Shown: positions 45,014-54,878, numbered from the stretch's first letter. The stretch: 64,000 nt of DNA from Sphingomonas alpina (GCF_014490665.1 NZ_CP061038.1:2666001-2730000), one strand, 5' to 3'. The notes: generated by a model not told the origin, from the sequence alone. Numbers and translations are program-made.

Positions 45014-45460
45014 TCAGAACGCGCTCCCGTCCTTGCGAGTGAAACCCCCGCCATCGGCGATGAACATGTCGATGTCGGGGTAGTGGCAGTCGCTGGCATT
45101 GGGCCGGCCGACCGCGATGAACACGCACTCCGCGTCGCTACGGTTCTGCAGCACATGGCCATTGCCGTCGCCCTTCGGAAACGCCGCGCAGTCGCCGGGG
45201 CGCATCGGGTGTTCGCCATCATCGTCGACCAGCACCGCCTCACCCGAGATCATCACGACGAATTCGTCCTCGCCCGCATGCCAGTGGCGTTGCGACGACC
45301 AGGCGCCGGGCTTGAGCACGACATGGCTGACACCATAATCGGTCAGGCCGCTCGCCAGCCCGAGCCGGCGGTACCAGCGCCCTTGCACGACGTCGGCATA
45401 GTGCGGCGGATAACCGGTCCGATTGGTCTGCGGGATGGCATCGAGGTCAAGTTTGGGCAT
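45014..45460 (-). CDS. cupin domain protein
   Basis: 148 residues. Cupin_2 motif 1 QRHWHAGEDEFVVMISGEAVL carries His and Glu ligands, motif 2 PKGDGNGHVLQNRSD the final His. Member of the small-cupin group common in alphaproteobacteria; substrate unknown. Its upstream region is occupied by the inverted repeat at 45470. Confidence 0.85.
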   Translation of the reverse strand: MPKLDLDAIPQTNRTGYPPHYADVVQGRWYRRLGLASGLTDYGVSHVVLKPGAWSSQRHWHAGEDEFVVMISGEAVLVDDDGEHPMRPGDCAAFPKGDGNGHVLQNRSDAECVFIAVGRPNASDCHYPDIDMFIADGGGFTRKDGSAF

Positions 45461-45469
45461 CGCATTTTT

Positions 45470-45562
45470 CCGTCATTCCCGCGAAAGCGGGAATCGCGCT
45501 TCTTCTTTCGCGCGCGCCGCGGCAGAAGAAAAGCACGATCCCCGCTTTCCTGGGGATGACGG
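45470..45562. repeat. inverted repeat between cupin and dapE
   Basis: Arms beginning CCGTCATTCCCGCGAAAGCG and ending in the matching right arm near 45526-45562, with several mismatches. Same family as 57963. The last bases of the right arm contribute to the dapE ribosome site (GGAG 45561-45564). Confidence 0.75.
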
Positions 45563-45570
45563 AGACACTT

Positions 45571-46695
45571 GTGATCGACCCGGTTGACCTGACCAAGCAG
45601 CTCATCGCCTGCGACAGCGTAACACCCGCGCGCGGCAGCGTGTTCGACGTGCTGGAGGCGGCGTTGATCCCGCTGGGGTTCGAGGTGGAGCGCTTCGTCA
45701 GCGGGGAAGCCCCCGACGGGCCGGTCGAGAATCTGCTCGCGGTGCGAGGTTCGGGCGGGCGGCATTTCGCCTTTGCCGGGCATCTCGACGTGGTGCCGCC
45801 GGGCAGCGGCTGGACCAGCGGCGCGTTCGAGCCGGAGATTCGCGGCGGCCTGCTCCATGGGCGCGGCGCAGTCGATATGAAGGGCGCGATCGCCGCCTTT
45901 GTCGCGGCCATACCGACTGAGATCGACGGCACGATCAGCCTGGTGATCACCGGCGACGAGGAAGGTCCCGCGACCTATGGCACCGTCGCGATCATCGAGC
46001 GCATGGCAGCGCGCGGGTTGACACCCGACCTGTGTCTGGTCGGCGAGCCGACCAGCGTCAATCGGCTGGGCGACATGATCAAGATCGGCCGGCGCGGATC
46101 GGTCAATATGTGGATCGAGGTGCCGGGCAAGCAGGGCCATGTCGCCTATCCCCATCTCGCCGACAATCCGATCCCGAAGCTGGTGGCGATCCTCGCCGAG
46201 ATTGGCGCGATCGAACTCGACCGGGGCAGTGAGTGGTTTCAGCCGTCGAACATCGAGGTGACCGACGTGACCGTCGGCAATCCCGCGACCAACGTCATTC
46301 CCGCCCATGCCTCGGCCCGGCTCAGCATCCGTTTCAACGATCTGCAGCGCGGCGAAGATCTGGTCGCGCGGATCGAGCGCATCGTCGCGACGCATGCGCC
46401 GGAAGGCAAGCTCATAGCGCGCATCTCGGGCGAAGCGTTCCTGACTCTGCCGGGGGATTTCTCGACCCTGATCGGCGATGCGATCGAAGCGCGCAGTGGC
46501 ATTCGCCCGGAACTGTCGACCACCGGCGGCACGTCCGATGCGCGCTTCCTGTCGAAACTATGCCCGGTAGTGGAGTTCGGCCTGCTCAACGCGACAATGC
46601 ACAAGCTGGACGAAGCGGTCGCAGTTGACGACCTCATGGCGCTGACCGGAATCTATGCCGAGATCCTCCAGCGCGCGCTGGAGGAATCGAAATGA
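45571..46695 (+). CDS. dapE: succinyl-diaminopimelate desuccinylase
   Basis: 374 residues. Removes succinate in the DAP/lysine pathway, with two metal ions. Ligand motifs: FAGHLDVVPPG, GRGAVDMKGAIAAF, ITGDEEGPATYG, and C-terminal GTSDARFL, plus the VGEPTSVNRLGD strand. I chose GTG 45571 because GGAG lies six bases upstream and the protein then has the usual length and N-terminus; ATG 45556 lies inside the upstream inverted repeat. Confidence 0.93.
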   Translation: MIDPVDLTKQLIACDSVTPARGSVFDVLEAALIPLGFEVERFVSGEAPDGPVENLLAVRGSGGRHFAFAGHLDVVPPGSGWTSGAFEPEIRGGLLHGRGAVDMKGAIAAFVAAIPTEIDGTISLVITGDEEGPATYGTVAIIERMAARGLTPDLCLVGEPTSVNRLGDMIKIGRRGSVNMWIEVPGKQGHVAYPHLADNPIPKLVAILAEIGAIELDRGSEWFQPSNIEVTDVTVGNPATNVIPAHASARLSIRFNDLQRGEDLVARIERIVATHAPEGKLIARISGEAFLTLPGDFSTLIGDAIEARSGIRPELSTTGGTSDARFLSKLCPVVEFGLLNATMHKLDEAVAVDDLMALTGIYAEILQRALEESK

Positions 46696-47162
46696 CCCAG
46701 ATCCATATACGTCCGGTAACGCGGGGCGATTTTGCGGCCTGGTTGCCATTATGGGACGGCTATAACGCCTTTTACAAACGGTCCGGCCCGACCGCGCTCC
46801 CCGCGGAGATCACGCGAACGACCTGGGAGCGCTTCCTCGACCCGCACGAGCCGGTCCATGCACTGGTCGCCGAGGCCGATGGGCAATTGCTCGGCCTGAC
46901 GCACTTCATCTTTCACCGCAGCACCAACTCGATCGCCGACACCTGCTATCTGCAGGACCTGTTCACGACCGAAGCGGCACGGGGAAAAGGCGTCGGCAGT
47001 GCGCTGATCGCCGCAGTTCATGATCGCGCCCGGCTGGCTGGTGCGGGACGTGTTTATTGGCAGACTCATGATGGCAATTCGGTCGCGCGCCGGCTCTACG
47101 ATCAAGTCGGCGAGAATAGCGGCTTCATCGTGTACCGGAAGCTGGTGGAGCAGCCTATCTAA
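46692..47162 (+). CDS. GNAT-family N-acetyltransferase
   Basis: 156 residues. Acetyl-CoA binding motif TTEAARGKGVGSALIAAVHD and preceding strand YLQDLFT; C-terminal strand YWQTHDGNSVARRLYDQVG. Acceptor unknown. The start overlaps the dapE stop (ATGA). The stop overlaps the convergent GGDEF/EAL gene by 4 bp. Confidence 0.88.
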   Translation: MTQIHIRPVTRGDFAAWLPLWDGYNAFYKRSGPTALPAEITRTTWERFLDPHEPVHALVAEADGQLLGLTHFIFHRSTNSIADTCYLQDLFTTEAARGKGVGSALIAAVHDRARLAGAGRVYWQTHDGNSVARRLYDQVGENSGFIVYRKLVEQPI

Positions 47163-48835
47163 CCCGCCAGCGCGCGGCGCTCGTCGGTGCGAGACCAGGC
47201 GATGAAGGCGTCCTCATCCATGGGCAGCGCGATCGCATAGCCCTGGATCACGTCGCAACCGATCACGCGCAACACATCGGCCTGCGCTTGGGTCTCGATC
47301 CCCTCGCCCACCGCTTCGCAGCCCAGTCCGTGGATCAGGCCGATCACGGCATGGGCAATGGTGCGCGCTTCATTGTTGGTGGCGATATGCTCGATCAGGC
47401 TGCGGTCGAGCTTGACCCGGTCCACCGGCAGATCGCGCAGTCGCGCGAGGTTGGAATAGCCGGTGCCGAAGTCATCGATCGAAATGGTCGCGCCATCGTT
47501 GCGCAATTGTGCGATCGCCTCGACCACCTCACTGCTGCAATGCATCGCCAGCGTCTCGGTGATTTCCAGTTCAAGCAGATGGGCCGGTGCATTGGCGGCC
47601 TTCATCGCCGCGCGCAGGCGGCGGAAGAATGCAACATGGTCGAGCTGGCGCGGCGAGATATTGATCGCAAGACGCTGCTCGATCCCCATCTTGCCCCAGC
47701 GGGCGATCGTATCGGCAACGGTCGCGATGACCCATTCGCCGATCTCGACGATCAGCCCTGTTTCCTCGGCACGTTTGATGAAGGTCGCCGGCAACCTCAG
47801 CCCATCGCGGGGATGGCGCCAGCGCAGCAACGCTTCTGCCGCGACAATCCGCCCACCCGGCAAGCTGATCTGCGGCTGGAAGACCAGCGCAAACTCATTC
47901 TGGTCGATCGCCTCGCGCAGGTCGCTTTCAAGCTGCACACGGTCGGCGATCTCCTCGGCAAGCGCGGCACTGAAATATTCCACCCGGCCGCGGCCATTGG
48001 CCTTGGCGTGGTACATGGCAGCGTCGGCGGCGCGCATCAGGTCGGTCAGATTGACGCCATGCTCAGGCCGCACCGCGATGCCGATCGACGCGCCGATTTC
48101 GACATCGGTGCCGGCCAGGTCGAACGGCTCGGCCAGCGCGAACAGGATGCCGCGTCCGATCCTCGCGGCGTCGGCAGGGTCGCGCAGATCGCGAAAGAAC
48201 ATGGTGAACTCGTCGCCCGCGAGACGACCGATCAACGGCTGCGGTGCGCCGCTCTCGGTCACCACCCGGTCGGCGACGGCACGCAGGCGATTGGCGACCA
48301 TGCCAAGCAGCATATCCCCCATCGCATGGCCCATCGTATCGTTGACCACCTTGAACCGATCAAGATCGATGAAGAACAGGGCGGCATGAATGTCCTGAGG
48401 CAGGTCCGCCAGCATACGCTCACAGGTCCGGCGGAAATTGGTGCGATTGGGTAGCGCCGTCACCGGATCGAACATCGCCAGGCGGTGGACGCTTTCCAGA
48501 TTGCAGCTGAGCTGCTGGAACAGACCACGCATTGCATTCGCCAATTGTGGTACGTTTTCAGCGATTTCCTCGGGGATTTCACCATCGAGATCACCATGCG
48601 CCGCACGCGTCAGTCGCGCGATGGCGGAATCGATCGCCGATGCGGTGGTCGATATCGCCCGCTCCGCTGACGCCCAGCACATCGCAGCGCAGACGATCGC
48701 CGGGATCAGTGCACGTGAGACGTTGCCGATATCGATCGTGCCATTGGACGTCGCGACGAGCGCGAGAATGAACGCAACCGCGCCGGCGCACACCGCGAAC
48801 GCGATGGCGCGACTCTTCAGCGATACGCCCTCCAT
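47159..48835 (-). CDS. membrane GGDEF/EAL cyclic-di-GMP protein
   Basis: 558 residues. Two membrane segments (FAVCAGAVAFILALVATS and ALIPAIVCAAMCWASA) lead to a short linker, a GGDEF domain (DPVTALPNRTNF, DLDRFKVVNDTMGH, LAGDEF) and an EAL domain (EALLRWRHP, NISPRQL, EITE, DDFGTGYSNLARL, DRSLI, GEGIET). AGDEF replaces GGDEF, which still allows activity in known enzymes; the RxxD inhibitory site is not obvious. All EAL metal motifs look intact, so phosphodiesterase activity is likely and cyclase activity possible. Confidence 0.9.
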   Translation of the reverse strand: MEGVSLKSRAIAFAVCAGAVAFILALVATSNGTIDIGNVSRALIPAIVCAAMCWASAERAISTTASAIDSAIARLTRAAHGDLDGEIPEEIAENVPQLANAMRGLFQQLSCNLESVHRLAMFDPVTALPNRTNFRRTCERMLADLPQDIHAALFFIDLDRFKVVNDTMGHAMGDMLLGMVANRLRAVADRVVTESGAPQPLIGRLAGDEFTMFFRDLRDPADAARIGRGILFALAEPFDLAGTDVEIGASIGIAVRPEHGVNLTDLMRAADAAMYHAKANGRGRVEYFSAALAEEIADRVQLESDLREAIDQNEFALVFQPQISLPGGRIVAAEALLRWRHPRDGLRLPATFIKRAEETGLIVEIGEWVIATVADTIARWGKMGIEQRLAINISPRQLDHVAFFRRLRAAMKAANAPAHLLELEITETLAMHCSSEVVEAIAQLRNDGATISIDDFGTGYSNLARLRDLPVDRVKLDRSLIEHIATNNEARTIAHAVIGLIHGLGCEAVGEGIETQAQADVLRVIGCDVIQGYAIALPMDEDAFIAWSRTDERRALAG

Positions 48836-48905
48836 CGCGATTACGGGTCCCCTGCCGTATCAATCCGGCCATTCCGGTCCAAAAACGGACATTGGACGCA
48901 AGAGG

Positions 48906-49526
48906 TTAATTTTTTCTGGCGCTACCGGGTTTCAGTGCGGCTTTTCGCAGGATGATATAGAGTGCACCGGTCCCACCATGACGCGGATGCGCGCCGCGCA
49001 CGGCAGCGATCGCGACGGCATGGCGCGATCCCGCGAGCCAGTCGCCGACTGCGGCACGGATTGCCCCACGCGCATGCGGGCGCTCGCTTTCGGGGCGCGG
49101 CGGCTTGCCTGTAACGAGCAGGATCACCCGGGCGCCGTCGCGGATCGCCCGGTCGAGCGCGTTATCGAGCGTGGCATAAGCGGTGGACAGATTGTGGCCG
49201 TGCAGGTCGATCGTCCGATCGGGCGAGATCAGACCTCGCGAAAGCTGACGGTCCCAGCTGCCGTCGAGCGTGGCATGCTCCTTTCGCTCCTCCTTCCTTG
49301 GGAGCGGTTTGGCGGCTTGGGCTTGTGGCGGAGGGAGCGGAAGGGTTTTGCGGACCTTCTGCATTTTGGACGGCGGCAGTGGCACAGTCTTGAGCGCCGG
49401 ACTTTTCTCGGCACCTGCGCCCACGACTGCAGCAAAAGGCTTTGCCTTCGCCACGCGCAACGGTCGGACGGTCTCGAGCACTCGCGCCCAGAGCGCGGCC
49501 TCATCTGGAGTTAGAGGCCGATCCAC
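48906..49526 (-). CDS. Smr domain protein
   Basis: 206 residues. The C-terminal Smr fold has DLHGHNLSTAY, VILLVTGKPPR and GGTGALYIILRK, the LDLHG and GxGxL motifs of the MutS2-like Smr nucleases. The N-terminal 90 residues are Pro- and Lys-rich and look disordered. GTG start. Follows mltA closely, an arrangement common in alphaproteobacteria. Confidence 0.88.
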   Translation of the reverse strand: MDRPLTPDEAALWARVLETVRPLRVAKAKPFAAVVGAGAEKSPALKTVPLPPSKMQKVRKTLPLPPPQAQAAKPLPRKEERKEHATLDGSWDRQLSRGLISPDRTIDLHGHNLSTAYATLDNALDRAIRDGARVILLVTGKPPRPESERPHARGAIRAAVGDWLAGSRHAVAIAAVRGAHPRHGGTGALYIILRKAALKPGSARKN

Positions 49527-49530
49527 AACC

Positions 49531-50766
49531 TCAACGGACCGCCGATGCCTTCTCAGCCGTCAGACGGTCGAGCGTGCCGATCGGCAACAAGAGGAACGCG
49601 GAGCCCCGGGCGCTCATACCGCCCGCGATCGCGCGCGCCTCGCTGCCGGCGCCCCAGAATGTGTCGATCCGGTTGGCCCCGCGGATCGCCCCGCCGGTGT
49701 CCTGCGCCACCCACAGGCCGGTCGCGTCGGTGCGGTCGGCTGAGAGGAACACAGGCGCACCCAGCGGAATGAACTTGGGATCCGCCGCCGCGCTGACCTG
49801 CCCGGTCACCGCCAGACCAAGTGCGCCGAGTGGCGGGCCATTCTGTTCGCGAAAGAATACGAAGCTCTTGTTCTCGCGCATGATGTCGCGGCCCTGAGCG
49901 GGATTTTCACGTAGCCAGGCCACGATACCCTGCATCGAAGTCTGCCCGGGCTTGAGCAGGCCGCGTTCCTTCATCAGCGCGCCGATGCCGGTATAGCCCC
50001 GCCCATTCTGGGTATCATAGCCGATCCGCATCACGGATCCGTCGGGCAGTTTGAGCCTTCCGGAGCCCTGGATCTGCAGGAAGAATATCTCCACGGGGTC
50101 CGCTGCCCAGGCGATGATCGGCGCACGGCCGGAAAGCGCCCCCTCCTCGATCTGCGTGCGATCATAATAGGGGACCAGGGCATTGCGATCGAGCCGCCCG
50201 CGGATCTTCTTGCCTTTCAGATCGTCGCTGAACTGGCCGAGATCCGCCTCGATCAGGTCGGTGGGACGGCCATAGATCGGCACATCATAACCACTACGCC
50301 GGTCACGTGAGCCAGCGATTTCCGGTTCGTAATAGCCGGTCGCAAAGGCGCGCCCGTCGCCGACCTGCACGCTTTCGAACCATTGTTCGAAGAATGCCCG
50401 TGCATCGTTTCCACGCACGGTGGCGGCCGCGCTGCACGCCGGCTGCCAATCGGCACCGCGTGTCAGACCCGATGCATCGGTGCGTCGCATCAGCGATGGA
50501 CAGCTCAACCGAAATGCGGCCAGCGCGCGTACCGCCTGGGCATCGGTGATCGGCAATGAAGAGATTGGCGGCCCGCCCACCACACCTGCGGCCGCTGCAT
50601 TCAGCGCGCCTGTCGGCGGCGCCACCGTTATCGGCGCAATCGGCTTGGCAGCAACTGGCTTGCGGACCGGCGGTTCATGAGACGACGGATTGGACGGACG
50701 CGGCACCACGCCACCGCCGCACGCGCCCAACATCAGCGCCAGCGCGACCACCCCGCAGCGGCGCAT
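49531..50766 (-). CDS. mltA: membrane-bound lytic murein transglycosylase A
   Basis: 411 residues. Lipoprotein signal MRRCGVVALALMLGACGGG (lipobox LGAC). MltA motifs: GRAFATGYYEPEIAGS, FFLQIQGSGRLKLPDG, MRIGYDTQNGRGYTGIG, and the C-terminal 3D domain (LWVAQDTGGAIRGANRIDTFWGAG) with the catalytic Asp. Cleaves peptidoglycan to anhydro-muropeptides. I chose ATG 50766, with GGGGG seven bases upstream; ATG 50772 abuts that site and TTG 50784 is also possible. Confidence 0.93.
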   Translation of the reverse strand: MRRCGVVALALMLGACGGGVVPRPSNPSSHEPPVRKPVAAKPIAPITVAPPTGALNAAAAGVVGGPPISSLPITDAQAVRALAAFRLSCPSLMRRTDASGLTRGADWQPACSAAATVRGNDARAFFEQWFESVQVGDGRAFATGYYEPEIAGSRDRRSGYDVPIYGRPTDLIEADLGQFSDDLKGKKIRGRLDRNALVPYYDRTQIEEGALSGRAPIIAWAADPVEIFFLQIQGSGRLKLPDGSVMRIGYDTQNGRGYTGIGALMKERGLLKPGQTSMQGIVAWLRENPAQGRDIMRENKSFVFFREQNGPPLGALGLAVTGQVSAAADPKFIPLGAPVFLSADRTDATGLWVAQDTGGAIRGANRIDTFWGAGSEARAIAGGMSARGSAFLLLPIGTLDRLTAEKASAVR

Positions 50767-50788
50767 ACTCATTCCCCCGTTCAAAAAC

Positions 50789-51433
50789 TCAAGCTTCGTC
50801 GGTGTCGGCGAGCTTCCAGTTCGGATCGCTGCTCTTCAGCGTCCGCGCGAAGGTCCACACATCATGCGTCTCGACTGCATCGCTCAGCGAGCCGGCAACC
50901 AGATTACCTTCTGCATCGCGCGTCACCGCGGCGATGTCGGCATCGAAGCGCACCGTTATCCGCGCATTGCGGCCTTCAAGCCCGGCATCGGCGATGATCG
51001 CCCGCTCGATCGACACCAGCCGGTTGTCGAGCACATGCCCGGCCTCCTGGCGCGCCTTGATCGCATCGGCGAATGCCTGTTTCACGTCATCCTCGACCAG
51101 CCAGTCGAGCGAGTCCTCGTCGCCCTTCCAATAGGCTTCCAGAATCATGCGATAGGCACTTTGCGCGCCCTCGACGAACTGGCCGACGTCGAACCCCGGT
51201 TCGGCATGGACGATCGCGCGCAGGCCAGCCTCGGCCTTGGGATCGATGTTGCGGTTGACCAGCTCGCGCGGCTCCGGCGCGGATTCGATCGGACGCGGCA
51301 GCGTAGTGATCGGTGCGCGGTCCTCGGCCGGTTTGGGCAAAGGCTGCTCATGCCCGGTCCGCTTGCCGAGCACCATGTACAGACGCAGCGCCAGGAACCC
51401 GGCCACCATCGCGAGAAGAACAACGTAAAACAC
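50789..51433 (-). CDS. Tim44/TimA-family protein
   Basis: 214 residues. N-terminal membrane anchor (FYVVLLAMVAGFLALRLYMVLG), a charged linker, and a Tim44-like domain (GFDVGQFVEGAQSAYRMILEAYWKGD). GTG 51433 has GGAG six bases upstream; longer in-frame starts lack a ribosome site and add non-hydrophobic residues ahead of the anchor. Conserved in alphaproteobacteria upstream of mltA and divergent from secB; related to the mitochondrial import motor component, with an assumed role in envelope protein handling. Confidence 0.88.
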   Translation of the reverse strand: MFYVVLLAMVAGFLALRLYMVLGKRTGHEQPLPKPAEDRAPITTLPRPIESAPEPRELVNRNIDPKAEAGLRAIVHAEPGFDVGQFVEGAQSAYRMILEAYWKGDEDSLDWLVEDDVKQAFADAIKARQEAGHVLDNRLVSIERAIIADAGLEGRNARITVRFDADIAAVTRDAEGNLVAGSLSDAVETHDVWTFARTLKSSDPNWKLADTDEA

Positions 51434-51635
51434 CCAAGTCTCCGATATCGGCGAACGATCTACATAGGCGCAACGCGCGAATGTTTCAAATGATGCACGC
51501 AGCGGAACGATAAGCACATGTCGCCCCCGTTGAACAACCCGTCGCCCCCTGCTAGTCGCGCCCGACCGGCACGTGGCGATAGGGTATCGGACGCGGGGGC
51601 CAAATTCTTTACGGATACAAGAGGATCGAGTTTCG

Positions 51636-52148
51636 ATGGACGAACAGGACAATGGCGCGAACGGTGGCGAGCCCTATGCCAATGGCGAGGACACCACGCC
51701 CGCGATCGGCCTTATTTCGCAATATGTGAAGGATCTGTCGTTCGAGAATCCGAACGCGCCGGCGGTCTATCAGAACCCGGCCCAGCCGCAGATCGACGTT
51801 CAGTTCAACATCGGATCGGGCCAGGTCGGCGAAGACGTGCATGAAGTCGTGCTGCGTATCGACGTCCGCGCCGAGGCTGATGGCCAGGTCGCTTTCATCG
51901 CCGAGCTCGCCTATGCTGGTCTCTTCGGCATCCGCAACGTGCCGGCCGAGCACATCCAGCCCTTCCTGCTCGGTGAAGCCCCTCGCCTGATCTTCCCCTT
52001 CGCGCGCCGCGTGCTGGCCGATGCGATCCGCGATGGCGGCTTCCCGCCGCTGCTGCTCGAGCCGATCGACTTCGCCGCGCTGTACCAGCAGCAGGCATTG
52101 GCCGAAGGCCAACCAGCGGTGACCACCGCGGAAACCGGCACGGCCTGA
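51636..52148 (+). CDS. secB: protein-export chaperone SecB
   Basis: 170 residues. SecB signature: LISQYVKDLSFENPNAP, QVGEDVHEVVLRIDVRAEADG, ELAYAGLFGIRNVP, FARRVLADAIRDGGFPPLLLEPIDF. Tetrameric chaperone that keeps preproteins unfolded for SecA. GAGG precedes the ATG. Divergent from the Tim44-like gene. Confidence 0.95.
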   Translation: MDEQDNGANGGEPYANGEDTTPAIGLISQYVKDLSFENPNAPAVYQNPAQPQIDVQFNIGSGQVGEDVHEVVLRIDVRAEADGQVAFIAELAYAGLFGIRNVPAEHIQPFLLGEAPRLIFPFARRVLADAIRDGGFPPLLLEPIDFAALYQQQALAEGQPAVTTAETGTA

Positions 52149-52170
52149 TACGATACGCGCTCCAACCCCT

Positions 52171-52258
52171 CCGTTCGTCCTGAGCTTGTCGAAGGACCGC
52201 TCTTCTTCTCCGCCGCCGGGCAAGAAGGACACGGCTTCGACAGGCTCAGCCCGAACGG
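52171..52258. repeat. imperfect inverted repeat between secB and murJ
   Basis: Left arm CCGTTCGTCCTGAGCTTGTC and right arm ending CTCAGCCCGAACGG pair with several mismatches over about 27 bp. Of a type very common in intergenic DNA of sphingomonads. May end the secB transcript. Confidence 0.7.
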
Positions 52259-52280
52259 ATTTTCTGGCTAGGCATTCGCG

Positions 52281-53849
52281 ATGAACCTTACCCGTGCACT
52301 CGGATCGGTCGGCGGGCTGACGCTGGCCAGCCGGGTGCTCGGGCTGGTGCGAGATTCGCTGTTCGCACGCTTCATCGGCGCGAGCTTCGCGTCGGATGCG
52401 TTTCTGATCGCCTTTCGTTTGCCCAATATGTTCCGCGCCCTCTTCGCCGAGGGCGCGTTTTCCGCCGCGTTCATCCCGATGTTCAATCGCAAGATGGCGG
52501 AGGATGAGGAAGGCAGCCTGGTCAAGGGCGTGTCCTTTGCCGAGGATGCGCTGTCGGTGCTGTTGCCGATCCTGATCGTGATGACGATCGTGATGGAGCT
52601 GGCCGCCTATCCGGTGACCTGGGCCCTGTCGGGCGGATTCAATGGCGTCTCTCCGGCCGAATTCGACTTTGCGGTCGAATTGTCGCGGATCACCTTTCCC
52701 TATCTGCTGCTGATCAGCCTCGTCTCGCTGCTCGGCGGCATCCTCAATTCGCTGCACAAATTCTGGGTCAACGCCGCGGCGCCGATCCTGCTCAACGCAA
52801 CGCTGATTGCCGCCCTGCTGTTCTTCCATGCCAGCGATCCGCTCGGCACGGCGCGCAACCAGGCGATCGCGGTCACCGTCTCGGGCGCGCTGCAGCTCCT
52901 CTGGCTGGTGCTGGCGTGCCGATCGAGCGGAGTAAAACTTCGCCTCAGACTGCCGCGCCTCAATCCGGACGTGAAAAAATTACTCTCGCTGATCTGGCCT
53001 GCGGCCGCCGGAGCGGGCGCGGTGCAGATCAATCTCGTCATCTCGACCGCGCTCGCTGCCAGCCTGCTGCCGGAAGGGTCGGTTTCGTACATCTATTACG
53101 CCGACCGGCTGAACCAGCTGCCGCTCGGCCTGATCGGCATCGGGCTCGGCACCGTCCTGCTCCCGACCATCTCGCGCCAGCTCGGCAAAGGTCTCGAGAC
53201 CGAGGCAATGGAGACGCAGAATCGCGGCATGGAACTCGCGCTGTTCTTCACGCTGCCCGCCACGATCGCGCTGATCGTGTGCGGCGTGCCGATCATTTCC
53301 GCCCTGTTCCAGCACGGGAAATTCACCAGCGCCGATACGCTGGCGACGGCCGGGGCGCTCGCTGCCTTCTCGGTTGGGCTGCCCGCCTATATCCTGGTCA
53401 AGGTGCTGACCCCCGGCTTCTATGCCCGTTCGGATACCAAAACGCCGGTGCGCTTCGCGACCATTTCGATCGCGATCAACCTGATACTCAACCTCGCCTT
53501 CATCGTGCCGCTGCAACATCTCGGGCCGCCACTCGCTACCGCGTTGGCGAGCTGCGTCAACGTCGCCCTGCTCTATCTGGCGCTGAAGAAGCGCGGACAT
53601 TTCGTTGCTGACCTGCGGCTGCGTCACCGCGCGGTCCGGCTGCTCGGCGCGGCGCTGATCATGGGCGTGGCGATGTATTTCCTCGATGATCTGTTCACGC
53701 CCTACACCACCGGAGCGAGCCTGACTCGCTGGCTGGCGATGTTCATACTGGTCGGCACCGGCGGGCTGGTCTACGCGATCGCCTGCTTCGTGTTGCGCGC
53801 CTATCGCCCCGCCGATCTGCGCGCATTGCTGCGTCGTACTCCTGTTTGA
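52281..53849 (+). CDS. murJ: lipid II flippase MurJ
   Basis: 522 residues with 13-14 predicted membrane helices. Family marks: GSVGGLTLASRVLGLVRDSL, NMFRALFAEGAFSAAFIPMF, and NRGMELALFFTLPAT. Moves lipid II to the periplasm for peptidoglycan synthesis. trpS follows after 16 bp. Confidence 0.94.
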   Translation: MNLTRALGSVGGLTLASRVLGLVRDSLFARFIGASFASDAFLIAFRLPNMFRALFAEGAFSAAFIPMFNRKMAEDEEGSLVKGVSFAEDALSVLLPILIVMTIVMELAAYPVTWALSGGFNGVSPAEFDFAVELSRITFPYLLLISLVSLLGGILNSLHKFWVNAAAPILLNATLIAALLFFHASDPLGTARNQAIAVTVSGALQLLWLVLACRSSGVKLRLRLPRLNPDVKKLLSLIWPAAAGAGAVQINLVISTALAASLLPEGSVSYIYYADRLNQLPLGLIGIGLGTVLLPTISRQLGKGLETEAMETQNRGMELALFFTLPATIALIVCGVPIISALFQHGKFTSADTLATAGALAAFSVGLPAYILVKVLTPGFYARSDTKTPVRFATISIAINLILNLAFIVPLQHLGPPLATALASCVNVALLYLALKKRGHFVADLRLRHRAVRLLGAALIMGVAMYFLDDLFTPYTTGASLTRWLAMFILVGTGGLVYAIACFVLRAYRPADLRALLRRTPV

Positions 53850-53865
53850 TGTGAAAGAAGTTCCA

Positions 53866-54870
53866 ATGCGCGTCGTCTCCGGCATCCAGCCAACCGGCAA
53901 TCTCCACCTCGGCAATTATCTCGGTGCGATCAAGCAATGGGTCGCGATGCAGGATGCGATGGGGCCGGGCGAAGATAGCCTGTTCTTCCTGGCGGACCTC
54001 CATGCCCTGACCGTCGCGATCGACCCGAAAGAGCTTAATTCGAACACGATCGAGATGGCCGCGACCCTGCTTGCCGCCGGCATCGATCCTGACCGCGCGA
54101 TCCTGTTCAATCAGGCGCGCGTGCGCGAGCATAGCGAGCTTGCCTGGATCCTGGGCGGCACCGCGCGCACCGGCTGGTTGAACCGGATGACGCAGTGGAA
54201 GGACAAGGCGGGCAAGAATCGCGAGGGCGCAAGCGTCGGTCTTTATACCTATCCGGTGCTGCAAGCCGCGGATGTGCTGCTCTACAAAGCGACCCATGTG
54301 CCGGTCGGCGACGACCAGAAACAGCATCTCGAGCTCGCGCGCGACATTGCGACCAAGTTCAACCAGGATTTCGGCGTCGAACTGTTCCCGCTACCCGATC
54401 CTCTAATCTCGGCCGCGGCACCGCGCATCATGTCGTTGCGCGACGGATCGGCGAAGATGTCCAAGTCCGACCCGTCGGACGGATCGCGCATCAACCTGAT
54501 CGATAGCGACGACACGATCGTCCAGAAGCTGAAAAAAGCGAAGTCCGATGGCGATTTGCTGCCCGACAGCTTTGGCGGGTTGGCCGACCGGCCCGAGGCG
54601 AAGAATCTGGTGACGATCTATGCGGCGCTATCGGATATTTCGCCGGATGCGGTGATGACCGAGTTCGCTGGCAAGGGCTTCGGCGCGTTCAAGCCGGCGC
54701 TCGCCGATCTGGCCGTTGCAAAGCTCGGCCCGATTCGTGACCGGCTGACGCGGTTGCTGGAGGATCGGGGTGCCGTGACCGAGGCTCTTTCCAAAGGCGC
54801 GGCCCGGGCGACCGCACTTGCGGCACCAACCTTGGCAGAAGCGCAGCGTGCGGTCGGCCTGAACGTCTGA
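53866..54870 (+). CDS. trpS: tryptophanyl-tRNA synthetase
   Basis: 334 residues. Class I synthetase: SGIQPTGNLHLGNYLGA includes the HIGH-like motif HLGN, and KMSKSDPSD is the KMSKS loop. AAAGAAG precedes ATG 53866. Lies in an apparent operon with murJ. Confidence 0.96.
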   Translation: MRVVSGIQPTGNLHLGNYLGAIKQWVAMQDAMGPGEDSLFFLADLHALTVAIDPKELNSNTIEMAATLLAAGIDPDRAILFNQARVREHSELAWILGGTARTGWLNRMTQWKDKAGKNREGASVGLYTYPVLQAADVLLYKATHVPVGDDQKQHLELARDIATKFNQDFGVELFPLPDPLISAAAPRIMSLRDGSAKMSKSDPSDGSRINLIDSDDTIVQKLKKAKSDGDLLPDSFGGLADRPEAKNLVTIYAALSDISPDAVMTEFAGKGFGAFKPALADLAVAKLGPIRDRLTRLLEDRGAVTEALSKGAARATALAAPTLAEAQRAVGLNV

Positions 54871-54878
54871 ACTGTCTC

